From Marinilabiliaceae bacterium (GTDB lineage Bacteria; Bacteroidota; Bacteroidia; Bacteroidales; Marinilabiliaceae), in contig JAEINY010000003.1 in assembly GCA_016342595.1 (NCBI GenBank), positions 19,524 to 83,523 on the forward strand: a stretch of DNA of 64,000 nt, in the 5' to 3' direction. Both the position numbers and the translations under genes were made by a program. The notes beneath the pieces were generated by a model. The model made no database searches. It saw nothing but the letters and a program-made list of their open reading frames with translations, and had not been told where the DNA came from. Position 1 is the first letter of the stretch, and each line of letters begins with the position of its first letter. Shown one piece after another: positions 26,462 through 34,461 of the stretch.

Positions 26462-28240
26462 ATGGAAAAAGTGAATCAATTATTGGGGAAGTTTTTAGTG
26501 TGGCGAGTGAAGAACATCAGCCAAAAACATGTTGTGCTGTTTTTGAGTTTACTGGTAGGGATATTCAGTGGCTTAGCTGCGGTTATATTGAAAAATGCCA
26601 TTCATTTTACGCATTCTGTTTTAACAGGAAGCTTTCAGTTGGAAGGTCAGAATTACCTTTATTTGGCCTATCCAATGATGGGTATTCTCATCACTGTTTT
26701 AATCGTTCGTTTCTTTATAAAGGACAGTTTAGGGCATGGTGTGAGTAAAATACTCTATGCCATTTCGAAACGGGGCGGTCATATCAAACCCCACAACAAT
26801 TATTCCTCTATCCTGACCAGTACCTTTACCATTGGATTTGGTGGATCGGTAGGAGCAGAGGCACCTATTGTATTAACCGGTGCTTCCATCGGCTCTACTT
26901 TAGGGCGCTTGTTTCACATGAACTACAAAACAATCATTTTATTGATGGGATGTGGTGCGGCTGGTGCCATTGGTGGTATTTTTAAAGCACCTATTGCCGG
27001 ATTGGTTTTTACACTGGAGGTGTTAATGCTCGATTTGACCATGGCTTCCTTAGTTCCGCTGTTGATTTCTGCCGTATCAGCTGCCTCTGTAGCTTATTTC
27101 TTTTTGGGTAAAAATGTGGAATTTGCATTTGCTTTAGAAGCACCCTTTCATCTGAATAACATTCCCTATTACTTGGTATTAGGTATTCTGGCTGGATTTA
27201 TCTCTTTGTATTTTACCAGAGGGGTGATGTTTGTTGAGCAGCGTTTGGGCAAATTTAATAACAGATATGTGAAATGGGCTGTGGGGGGATTGATATTAAG
27301 TTTATTGATCTTTTTATTTCCGCCCCTCTATGGTGAAGGCTACAATACAATCACAGCCTTATTAAATGGACAGAGTGAGACGATCATGGGAAATAGTTTT
27401 TTCTATGGTTTTCATGATAATAATTGGGCAGTACTGGGCTTTTTGCTTCTACTGATCATCTTCAAGGTGTTTGCGACCGCTATCACTACCGGTAGTGGGG
27501 GTGTTGGAGGAATCTTTGCTCCTACTTTATTTATGGGAGGGGTGACAGGTTATTTTTTCGCGCGATTGATAAATAATTTTGGTTGGGTGGATTTGCCGGC
27601 TTCCCATTTTACCCTGGTCGGGATGGGCGGTATGATGGCCGGTGTGATGCATGCCCCCTTAACAGCCATCTTTCTGATTGCTGAAATCACCAATGGATAT
27701 GGACTCTTTATTCCCTTGATGATTACGGCCACCATTGCGTACCTGACCATTATGTATTTTGAACCCCATTCAATTTATACAAAACGACTGGCGGCTAAAG
27801 GCGAACTGATCACACACCATAAAGATAAAGCTGTGTTGACCCTGATGCGTCTGGAACGGGTTTTAGAAACCGATTTTAAAACCATTTATCCGGAGATGAC
27901 ATTGGGCGAATTGGTGAAAGTGATTTCAACGTCGAAACGTAATATTTTTCCGGTCGTGGATCATGAACGGCAAATGATTGGCATTGTATTGTTGGATGAT
28001 ATTCGTGAAATCATGTTCAATAATGATTTGTATCACGAAACATTGGTTGAAGAATTAATGTCAGTACCTCCTGCGATGATTGAGTGTAATGAGAATATGG
28101 ATGGCGTGATGCGTAAGTTTGAGGAGACAGGGGCCTGGAATTTACCGGTTGTGGAAGATGGTAAGTACCTTGGATTTGTTTCGAAATCGAAAATTTTCTC
28201 AGTGTACCGACGGGTGTTAATTCACTTCTCAGATGAATAG
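26462..28240 (+). CDS. ClC-family chloride channel with CBS domains (copy 2)
   Basis: Paralogue of the 22487-24262 gene, 592 aa, same layout: ClC membrane domain, then two CBS domains (about 445-585). Filter regions: GHGVSKI, GSVGAEAPIVLTGASIG (gating Glu kept, but EAP in place of EGP) and GSGGVGGIFAPTLFMGG. The position of the internal proton glutamate is Val (FTLEVLML), again channel-like. The two copies keep similar N-termini (KFLVWR) and C-termini, so they are duplicates separated by the dus and HNH genes. The CBS domains suggest nucleotide control. Start at the ATG, not the GTG three codons earlier. Confidence 0.92.
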   Translation: MEKVNQLLGKFLVWRVKNISQKHVVLFLSLLVGIFSGLAAVILKNAIHFTHSVLTGSFQLEGQNYLYLAYPMMGILITVLIVRFFIKDSLGHGVSKILYAISKRGGHIKPHNNYSSILTSTFTIGFGGSVGAEAPIVLTGASIGSTLGRLFHMNYKTIILLMGCGAAGAIGGIFKAPIAGLVFTLEVLMLDLTMASLVPLLISAVSAASVAYFFLGKNVEFAFALEAPFHLNNIPYYLVLGILAGFISLYFTRGVMFVEQRLGKFNNRYVKWAVGGLILSLLIFLFPPLYGEGYNTITALLNGQSETIMGNSFFYGFHDNNWAVLGFLLLLIIFKVFATAITTGSGGVGGIFAPTLFMGGVTGYFFARLINNFGWVDLPASHFTLVGMGGMMAGVMHAPLTAIFLIAEITNGYGLFIPLMITATIAYLTIMYFEPHSIYTKRLAAKGELITHHKDKAVLTLMRLERVLETDFKTIYPEMTLGELVKVISTSKRNIFPVVDHERQMIGIVLLDDIREIMFNNDLYHETLVEELMSVPPAMIECNENMDGVMRKFEETGAWNLPVVEDGKYLGFVSKSKIFSVYRRVLIHFSDE

Positions 28241-28380
28241 GGTTTATTCCACTTCCTGTCTAGTACCTAGTTCACAAATTAATATTTTATAATTAAATAA
28301 TGTATACCTCGGTTGAGCGAAGCGAAACAATCTTTGTGGGCCGATAGTTATCCGGGCTAAATTGTTCTACATGGGAAAGT

Positions 28381-28515
28381 TACACAGAGTACACTGAGGT
28401 AAAAAGCATAAGGCAGTTCACAAAGGGTTATTATATCATCAATACAGCCCAATATAAGATATCCTCTCCGTGCCCCTTTGTGTTTTCTTCGTGCAACTTT
28501 GTGTAACTATTATTT
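28381..28515. repeat. Low-complexity CTTTGTG-type sequence
   Basis: The gap after the second ClC gene holds words such as ACACAGAGTACACTGAGG, CACAAAGGG, CCTTTGTGTTTTC and ACTTTGTGTAAC, which resemble those at 3893-3985. No gene is seen in it. Confidence 0.4.
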
Positions 28516-28529
28516 TTTTGTACGCTCTA

Positions 28530-28979
28530 CTAGTGGCCGTGTAATATGTTTCTAATCCAAATGATGAGCAGGATTCCTAAAAAAGGGAAAAGAATAGTAT
28601 TGGGCCATCTCTGTTTTAGTAATCGATAAAACGAATTCCGGTTGTTTAGGATGTCCCGGATTAACCAAAGTTCAGCGATTATAATAAAGAGGTGGAAGAC
28701 CGGGCCTAAAGGATGCCATTGAAAAGCCGTCCATAGATGACCGTGTAATAATTCAAAAGTGCTACGTCCCATTCCGCATCCGGGACAAGGAAAACCGGTT
28801 AATTGCTTGATGGGACATAGCGAAAATGTAACTTCATAATTCGCAAAGATTAAGATGTAAGCATAGCCGGAAAGTATGCAGATCAGCATGCTGACACCTC
28901 GTATCCGATGATTGTGTTTAGCTACCGTCTTTTTAAGCAACACGCATAAATTTTTCGAGATTACTATCTTTGGTGGCAT
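28530..28979 (-). CDS. DUF2752 membrane protein
   Basis: Small inner-membrane protein with the DUF2752 signature: LTGFPCPGCGMGRSTFELLHG (paired cysteines, then GMGR), preceded by one hydrophobic helix and followed by two. Function unknown. The ATG at 28979 lies inside the 3' end of the TM2-type gene; a TTG at 28940 or GTG at 28943 would give a short overlap with that gene's stop (28933-28935) and is as likely. TM2-domain and DUF2752 genes are often adjacent in Bacteroidota. Confidence 0.8.
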   Translation of the reverse strand: MPPKIVISKNLCVLLKKTVAKHNHRIRGVSMLICILSGYAYILIFANYEVTFSLCPIKQLTGFPCPGCGMGRSTFELLHGHLWTAFQWHPLGPVFHLFIIIAELWLIRDILNNRNSFYRLLKQRWPNTILFPFLGILLIIWIRNILHGH

Positions 28980-29191
28980 CCATAATAATAAACAGATCGA
29001 TCAAATACCGAAAGAACAATCCTCCGCAGGTTAATAGTTTAGCTACTCCCAGGCTGGTTTGACCAATGATAAACCGATCGATACCCAATTGACCAACAAA
29101 TAGTGAAAAAAATCATTTTTGATTCTTTAATAAAGTTATAAACTGCAAACAGTTTTTTTTTGTCGCATCGTTCAGGTAAATTTGTGAGCAT
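28933..29191 (-). pseudogene. TM2-domain membrane protein, frameshifted at a T7 run
   Basis: One frame reads MLTNLPERCDKKKLFAVYNF then KESKMIFF. After a run of seven T residues (plus strand 29105-29111) the protein-like signal moves to another frame: SLFVGQLGIDRFIIGQTSLG, VAKLLTCGGLFFRYLIDLF, MDATKDSNLEKF and a stop at 28933. This is the TM2 fold (two helices with a polar GQLGIDRF turn). Removing one T restores a continuous 85-aa protein. It may be a sequencing error, a phase-variable run or a recent mutation. The stop overlaps the start region of the DUF2752 gene. Confidence 0.7.
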
Positions 29192-29271
29192 GTGTAAGTA
29201 AGAAATGTATTTATTGAATAATGCAGGTGAGGAATTATGAAAATCTGACGCTGCAACCAAATTAAGGACTA

Positions 29272-30552
29272 ATGAAAAGAGATACAGTAATTTTTGATTT
29301 AATTCAGAAGGAATACGATCGTCAGAAAAATGGCATCGAGCTGATCGCTTCTGAGAACTTTGTGAGCGAACAAGTGATGGAAGCTCAGGGATCTTGTCTG
29401 ACAAATAAATATGCAGAAGGGTATCCTGGAAAAAGATATTATGGTGGTTGCCAGGTAGTAGATCAAACTGAGCAATTGGCTATTGACAGAGCTTGTGAGT
29501 TGTTCGGAGCTGAGTATGCAAATGTTCAACCTCACTCCGGTGCCCAGGCGAATGCCGCAGTATTTTTTGCTTGCCTGAAGGCTGGTGATACATTTATGGG
29601 ATTGGATTTAGCCCACGGTGGTCACTTAACACATGGTTCTCCTGTAAACTTTTCAGGTGTGACTTATCATCCGGTTTCTTACCACGTGAAAGAAGAGACT
29701 GGTCAGGTGGATTACGATGAGATGGAAGAATTGGCGCGTGAGCACAAGCCTAAAATGATTATTGCCGGTGCATCGGCTTATTCTCGTGAGTGGGATTACG
29801 CCCGTATGCGTCGTTTAGCCGATGAAATTGGTGCCATCTTATTGTGTGACATGGCTCACCCTGCGGGTTTGATTGCAAAAGGATTATTAAGCAATCCGGT
29901 TGAGCATTGTCACATTGTGACCACAACCACACACAAAACATTGCGTGGCCCACGTGGTGGTATGATTCTGGTAGGTAAAGATTTTGAAAACCCATGGGGC
30001 ATTACCACTCCTAAAGGAGCTGTGAAAATGATGTCGGCAGTACTGGATTTCGCTGTTTTTCCAGGTCAGCAAGGTGGTCCTTTGGAGCACGTCATTGCAG
30101 CTAAAGCAATTGCTTTTGGCGAAGCATTGTCAGATGATTTCAAAGTATACGTTGATCAGGTGAGAGCGAATGCTCAGGCTATGGCTGATGAGTTTCTAAA
30201 GTTAGGTTATAAAATTGCGTCAGGAGGTACTGATAATCACTTGATGTTAATCGATTTAAGAACGAAGTTTCCGGAGATTACCGGTAAGAAAGTGGAAAAT
30301 ACTTTGGTGAAAGCCGATATTACCATCAATAAAAACATGGTACCATTTGATACGCGTTCGCCATTCTCTACTTCCGGATTCCGTGTCGGTACTTCGGCCA
30401 TCACTTCACGTGGTTTGAAAGAAGACGATATGCGTGTGATTGTTGGATTTATTGATGAGGTTATTTCTAACATCGATAATGAAGAAGTCATTGCTGATGT
30501 ATGTAAGCGAGTAAACGCTATGATGGCTGACAAACCAATGTTTGCCTGGTAG
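29272..30552 (+). CDS. glyA: Serine hydroxymethyltransferase
   Basis: PLP enzyme of 426 aa interconverting serine and glycine with tetrahydrofolate; the main cytoplasmic source of one-carbon units. Family segments are intact: [60 protein letters not shown] and [20 protein letters not shown] sequence with the PLP-lysine ([14 protein letters not shown]). The C-terminal domain has [11 protein letters not shown] and [12 protein letters not shown]. It is divergent from the frameshifted TM2 gene and is followed by a strong terminator. Confidence 0.98.
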   Translation: MKRDTVIFDLIQKEYDRQKNGIELIASENFVSEQVMEAQGSCLTNKYAEGYPGKRYYGGCQVVDQTEQLAIDRACELFGAEYANVQPHSGAQANAAVFFACLKAGDTFMGLDLAHGGHLTHGSPVNFSGVTYHPVSYHVKEETGQVDYDEMEELAREHKPKMIIAGASAYSREWDYARMRRLADEIGAILLCDMAHPAGLIAKGLLSNPVEHCHIVTTTTHKTLRGPRGGMILVGKDFENPWGITTPKGAVKMMSAVLDFAVFPGQQGGPLEHVIAAKAIAFGEALSDDFKVYVDQVRANAQAMADEFLKLGYKIASGGTDNHLMLIDLRTKFPEITGKKVENTLVKADITINKNMVPFDTRSPFSTSGFRVGTSAITSRGLKEDDMRVIVGFIDEVISNIDNEEVIADVCKRVNAMMADKPMFAW

Positions 30553-30573
30553 TAGTAAGATATAATAAAGTTG

Positions 30574-30605
30574 AAAAGGGTGCTGTGATAGACGGCACCC
30601 TTTTT
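30574..30605 (+). terminator. Terminator of glyA
   Basis: Ten-base-pair stem AAAAGGGTGC / GCACCCTTTT with an 11-nt loop and a T-run. Confidence 0.9.
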
Positions 30606-30641
30606 ACATATCTTTGGCTAACAAACTCCAAATCCTAAATC

Positions 30642-31400
30642 ATGACAATTATTGATGCCATATGGTTAATTGTGGCCGGTCTCTTTGCTGGTTTTATTAA
30701 CACCTTAGCCGGCAGTGGTTCGCTCATCACCCTTCCATTATTGATGTTTCTGGGTTTATCGCCACATCAGGCCAATGCAACTAACCGGGTGGCTATTTTC
30801 TTTCAGAACCTGGTGGCCGTACGTAATTTCAGACAACAAAAGATGCTCCATGCCAGGCAGGAACTTTATTTAGTGATTCCAGCGCTTATTGGATCGGCTG
30901 TTGGGGCTTCCTTAGCCATTCAGGTGAATGAGGAAGTGCTCAATACCTTTATTGGCATTTTACTCTTTGTGATGTTCTTTCTGATCTTGTTCAAACCGGA
31001 TAGGTGGGTGAAGCAACAGGCCGGATTGGTATCCGGAAAAGGAAAGGTGTTGAGAATTATTATCTTTTTCTTTATCGGTGTATATGGCGGATTTATTCAG
31101 GCAGGGGTTGGTTTCTTTTTGCTGGCAGGATTAGTGTTGGGAGTGGGTTATGATCTCATTAAAGCCAATGCCGTGAAGGTGTTGATTGTATTTACTTATA
31201 CCGCACTGGCACTGGGTATTTTTATCTGGTCCGGTCAGGTGAATTATCTATACGGATTGGTGTTGGCTGTCGGTAATGCTTCCGGAGCTTATGTGGCTTC
31301 TAAGTACGCCAAACAAATTGGGGTGAAGTATATTCGATTTATTCTTTTAGCTGCTGTGTTTATTGCTGGTTTAAAGGTGTTGGGCGTTTTATCTTTATAA
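30642..31400 (+). CDS. TSUP (TauE/SafE) family permease
   Basis: Inner-membrane protein of 252 aa with about eight hydrophobic helices in two repeats. Family motifs are at the start of each half: AGFINTLAGSGSLITLPLLM plus LSPHQANATNRVAIFFQN, and GGFIQAGVGFFLLAGLVLG plus DLIKANAVKVL. Members export or take up sulfite, sulfonates or related anions; the substrate here is unknown. Single gene, separated from the TonB operon by the 42-bp minisatellite. Confidence 0.88.
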   Translation: MTIIDAIWLIVAGLFAGFINTLAGSGSLITLPLLMFLGLSPHQANATNRVAIFFQNLVAVRNFRQQKMLHARQELYLVIPALIGSAVGASLAIQVNEEVLNTFIGILLFVMFFLILFKPDRWVKQQAGLVSGKGKVLRIIIFFFIGVYGGFIQAGVGFFLLAGLVLGVGYDLIKANAVKVLIVFTYTALALGIFIWSGQVNYLYGLVLAVGNASGAYVASKYAKQIGVKYIRFILLAAVFIAGLKVLGVLSL

Positions 31401-31406
31401 GAATTA

Positions 31407-31860
31407 AGTATCGCTACAAGTTGTAGAGATATCGTTACAAAGATAATCAGTGTTGTTTTGCTTCACATAGATACTGCTAAGGCATAAAACAACATCTACA
31501 TAAAGCATAGAGGTATCGCCACATTAAAAAACAGTATCGCTACAATCTGTAGAGATATTGTTACAAAGATAATCAGAGCTGTTTTGCTTCACAGAGATAC
31601 CGCTATGGCATAAAACAACATCTCCATAAAGCCTAGAGGTATCGCCACATTAAAAAACAGTATCGCTACAAGTTGTAGAGATATCGTTACAAAGATAATC
31701 AGAGCTGTTTTGCTTCACAGAGATATCGTCATGGCTTAAAACAGTATCTTCATAAAGCATGGAGGTGTCGTTACAAATAAAATCAATGCTGTTTTGCTCC
31801 GCAGAGATAGTGTTAAGGTTTAAAATAATATCTCTATAAAGCATAGAAGTGTTAAAACTG
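31407..31860. repeat. 42-bp minisatellite in 126-bp higher-order units
   Basis: Eleven subunits, each 42 bp (the last one truncated), begin at 31407, 31449, 31491, 31533, 31575, 31617, 31659, 31701, 31743, 31785 and 31827. They fall into three types (a, b, c) sharing a core like AGAGATATCGYTA, arranged abc-abc-ab-(c/a)-b-c. The three full abc sets are near-identical at 126-bp spacing. The subunit at 31743 has a c-type left half and an a-type right half, as expected from a 42-bp unequal exchange. It lies in the convergent gap between the TSUP and tonB-like genes. Confidence 0.92.
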
Positions 31861-31946
31861 CCCTGAAGGAGATTTGATAATAAAAGTGATAAGTGGGTTT
31901 TTATATTGGTAGAATGTCGCCAAGTAATCCGCGGTTCCAAATGTAT

Positions 31947-32876
31947 TTAGTCTAATACAAAGTGATAGGTAATCTTGCCTTTTTGATGAGCCGCAGCATT
32001 TTTATCGGTATTAAATTTTGCTTTTTTAGCAGCTTCAACGGCCTTGGCTTGTAAATAATTGTTTTGGGTGGTTGAACCGCGTAAAATAGGTACCGCAGCA
32101 ATCACATTTCCATTTCGATCCACCGTTATTTCAACAACCACGATGCCTTCTTCCTGAATGTTGTAATGTGGTTTGGGAAGTCCACCAATGAGGTTTCTGC
32201 CGGTTAAATCAAATCCGCTTCCTGAGTTACCCAGGCCGGAACCGGTTCTGTTTTTTGAATCCGGATCACCGGTCAGGTGTCCCTGGTTGCCGGTTCCTTT
32301 GGTATCACCTTCTGAACCATCCGAACCATCAGGTTTTTTACCAAAAGCACCACTTACTTTGTTTCTGGCATCGGCCGCCTGCTTTTCTTGTACTTCCCGT
32401 TTTTTGCGGGCTTCTTCTTCTTTTTGGCGTTGTATTTCCTGTTGCCGTTCAATCTCTTTTTGCCGTTCTAGTTCCTTTTGACGCTCAATTTCTTTTTGTT
32501 GATCCAGCTCCTCTTGTTTTTTACGTTCTTCCTCCTTGCGTTTCTTTTCCTCAGCGTCTTTCTTCTTTTGTTCAGCACTTTTTACTTCAGGTGCTTTATC
32601 GTAATCCTGTGTTTTTATTTCTTCTTTGGCGGGTTCTTCTTTGACAGGTTCCGGTTTTTTAGCAGGAGGTGGAGGGGGTGTTTCCACAACTTTTTCAGAA
32701 ACGGAAGGGCGCGGTTCTTTATCGCCAAGTGCCGTTACCGTATCGCCAAAATTCACCAATATTCCCTCTTCTTCTTGCGGAATGGATTTCAACCCGAAAA
32801 AGATGAGTAATAACAGTAATAATGAGTGAAATATTACTGTTCCTATAATGCCATATCGTCTGTTCTTGTCCGTCAT
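31947..32876 (-). CDS. TonB/TolA-like energy transducer
   Basis: Periplasm-spanning protein of 309 aa. One N-terminal membrane anchor (about 10-30, VIFHSLLLLLLIFFGL), a Pro/Lys/Glu segment (PPPPPAKKPEPVKEEPAK), then a long charged coiled coil (about 100-170, repeats such as QKEIERQKELERQ) like that of TolA. A Gly/Ser-rich linker follows, then a C-terminal TonB-type domain (about 225-309, EEGIVVVEITVDRNGNVIAA). It would pass proton-motive-force energy from ExbB/ExbD to TonB-dependent receptors or serve a Tol-like envelope role. Last gene of exbB-exbD-exbD-tonB. Confidence 0.9.
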   Translation of the reverse strand: MTDKNRRYGIIGTVIFHSLLLLLLIFFGLKSIPQEEEGILVNFGDTVTALGDKEPRPSVSEKVVETPPPPPAKKPEPVKEEPAKEEIKTQDYDKAPEVKSAEQKKKDAEEKKRKEEERKKQEELDQQKEIERQKELERQKEIERQQEIQRQKEEEARKKREVQEKQAADARNKVSGAFGKKPDGSDGSEGDTKGTGNQGHLTGDPDSKNRTGSGLGNSGSGFDLTGRNLIGGLPKPHYNIQEEGIVVVEITVDRNGNVIAAVPILRGSTTQNNYLQAKAVEAAKKAKFNTDKNAAAHQKGKITYHFVLD

Positions 32877-32877
32877 G

Positions 32878-33273
32878 CTATTTGGCTCGTGTTGCCAGAA
32901 TCAACTTATATTTATTTCGAATTGCAATGTCTCTGATCTTACCAACCACTGAGAATGGAACCGATGCATCCACATGAAGTGAAATATAGGTTTCGGGGCT
33001 GGCTTCTAAGATACTTTTTAAGTGACGCTCTATTTGCCAGAATTTAATCTCTTCGCCTTCCACAAAATATTTCAGATCTTTGGTAACAGAAATAGTCGTA
33101 TTGGGCTTGGCGGATACCTGGTGATCACTCTGTGGTAAGTTCAGGTCTTTAACAGCGACCGGTGTCACCAATGTGGAGGTAATCATGAAGAATATGAGTA
33201 ACAGGAACACAATGTCGGTCATGGATGACATGCTGAAACCGGATTCTACCTTGCTTTGTCTTTTAAGTGCCAT
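32878..33273 (-). CDS. ExbD/TolR-family protein (second copy)
   Basis: Biopolymer transport protein of 131 aa with one N-terminal helix containing the essential membrane aspartate (SMSSMTDIVFLLLIFFMITS) and a periplasmic domain to about residue 130. With ExbB it forms the proton-driven motor for the TonB-like protein. It starts at the stop codon of the first exbD (overlap of one base) and ends just before the tonB-like gene, so the operon is tightly coupled. Confidence 0.93.
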   Translation of the reverse strand: MALKRQSKVESGFSMSSMTDIVFLLLIFFMITSTLVTPVAVKDLNLPQSDHQVSAKPNTTISVTKDLKYFVEGEEIKFWQIERHLKSILEASPETYISLHVDASVPFSVVGKIRDIAIRNKYKLILATRAK

Positions 33274-33662
33274 TACCTGATGTCTAGTATTACTTTTACG
33301 CCATTGGATTCTGCAATGTCCAATATCCTGGCCACATCACCCGTTGAAGCCTTTTTATCGGTTCGTAATTTGATGATGTTTTTGTCTGCCTGCGCAAAAG
33401 CACGTGTTAACTGAGCCATTAAATTGCCTTGATTCACACTTTTGTTATTGATCAAATATCTTCCGGATGCCGTTACGCGCATGTTAATGAATTTCTCAAC
33501 AACAACTTTCTTGGTACTTTTTTGGGGGATCAATAATTTGATGGCATTAGGGTGTACCATTGTGGAAGTGATCATGAAAAAAATAAGCAATAGAAACACA
33601 ATGTCGGTCATTGACGACATGCTAAAACTGGAGCTTATCTTAGTACTTCTTTTTAATGCCAT
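33273..33662 (-). CDS. ExbD/TolR-family protein (first copy)
   Basis: Paralogue of the next gene, 129 aa. The N-terminal 32 residues are almost identical to the second copy, including the motor Asp (SMTDIVFLLLIFFMI), while the periplasmic domain is diverged (KSTKKVVVEKFINMRVTASG...). Two ExbD proteins per operon is common in Bacteroidota and suggests a heteromeric motor. Located 7 bp after exbB. Confidence 0.93.
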   Translation of the reverse strand: MALKRSTKISSSFSMSSMTDIVFLLLIFFMITSTMVHPNAIKLLIPQKSTKKVVVEKFINMRVTASGRYLINNKSVNQGNLMAQLTRAFAQADKNIIKLRTDKKASTGDVARILDIAESNGVKVILDIR

Positions 33663-33669
33663 ATTTCAA

Positions 33670-34365
33670 TTAGTGAGCAGGTTCGTTAAGCAGATCCATA
33701 AATTCCATGGTGCTGGCTTCCATCTTAAAGACCACCTTTTCAACTTTGGCAACCAGAATGTTGTAGGCGAAATAGGCAATAATACCAATGATTAAACCTG
33801 CAACTGTCGTTACCATGGCGGTATAAATACCGGATGAAAGCACGCCGACGTCGATATTGTTACCCGCATTGGCCATGTCAAAGAAGGCGCGAATCATACC
33901 GATTACTGTTCCCAGGAAACCAATCATGGGGGCTCCTCCGGCTACCGTAGCCAAGGTTGGTAAGCTTTTCTCAAGGCGACTGATCTCCAGGTTACCCACA
34001 TTTTCAATGGCGATATTTACGTCATTTAAGGGGCGGCCAATTCTGGAAATGCCTTTCTCAATCATGCGTGAAATCGGAAAGTTATGCGATTGACAAAGGG
34101 CCAGTGCCGAATCAATTTTTCCATCATGAATGTAATCTTTAATTTTATTCATGAATCCGGCATCTTCGCGTGATGCTTTTTTAATGGCCATGAAGCGCTC
34201 AAAGAAGATGTAAACAGATACAATGGACAAAAGTGCCAATGGTATCATGATCCATCCACCATTGATGGCCATTTCAATATAGTTCATGCTTGCTACCGCT
34301 TCTTCAGCTAATTCTTCTGTTGAGGCATTTTCAGTAACTGCCTGTATGAATAAAAATGGATTCAT
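33670..34365 (-). CDS. ExbB/TolQ/MotA-family proton channel
   Basis: Inner-membrane motor subunit of 231 aa with three helices. Helix 1 lies near residues 38-55 (GWIMIPLALLSIVSVYIFF). The core MotA/TolQ/ExbB domain spans about 110-215: LPTLATVAGGAPMIGFLGTV, IGMIRAFFDMA and YTAMVTTVAGLIIGIIAYFA. The polar Thr/Pro residues of the proton path are kept. First gene of the exbB-exbD-exbD-tonB operon; a TACTTTAG element stands 26 nt upstream. Confidence 0.93.
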   Translation of the reverse strand: MNPFLFIQAVTENASTEELAEEAVASMNYIEMAINGGWIMIPLALLSIVSVYIFFERFMAIKKASREDAGFMNKIKDYIHDGKIDSALALCQSHNFPISRMIEKGISRIGRPLNDVNIAIENVGNLEISRLEKSLPTLATVAGGAPMIGFLGTVIGMIRAFFDMANAGNNIDVGVLSSGIYTAMVTTVAGLIIGIIAYFAYNILVAKVEKVVFKMEASTMEFMDLLNEPAH

Positions 34366-34390
34366 GTGATCTCAAATTTTAACTTTGGAG

Positions 34391-34398
34391 CTAAAGTA
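34391..34398 (-). promoter_or_regulatory. Variant -7 element TACTTTAG before exbB
   Basis: TACTTTAG, one base away from TAnnTTTG, at about the right distance to start the exbB mRNA. The flanking bases (AGTACTTTAGCTCC) resemble those before rel (AGTACTTTAGTTCG). Confidence 0.45.
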
Positions 34399-34461
34399 CT
34401 AAAAAAATAGGTCCGTTCGGTTGAAATGCATTTACTTCTCTCTGATGATAAACGTGAAGAT

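Noticed and set aside
3474..31860. CRISPR arrays at the three tandem repeats
   Set aside because: Units are contiguous (21, 41 and 42 bp) with no unique spacers, and no cas genes are present.
31650..31940. 96-aa minus-strand frame with repeats of the SMLYxD type
   Set aside because: It is a by-product of the 42-bp minisatellite (period a multiple of three) and is not supported by start signals.
32173..32829. Plus-strand frames opposite the tonB-like gene
   Set aside because: Antisense of the Lys/Glu/Gln-rich coiled coil, which rarely gives stops; the minus-strand gene is certain.
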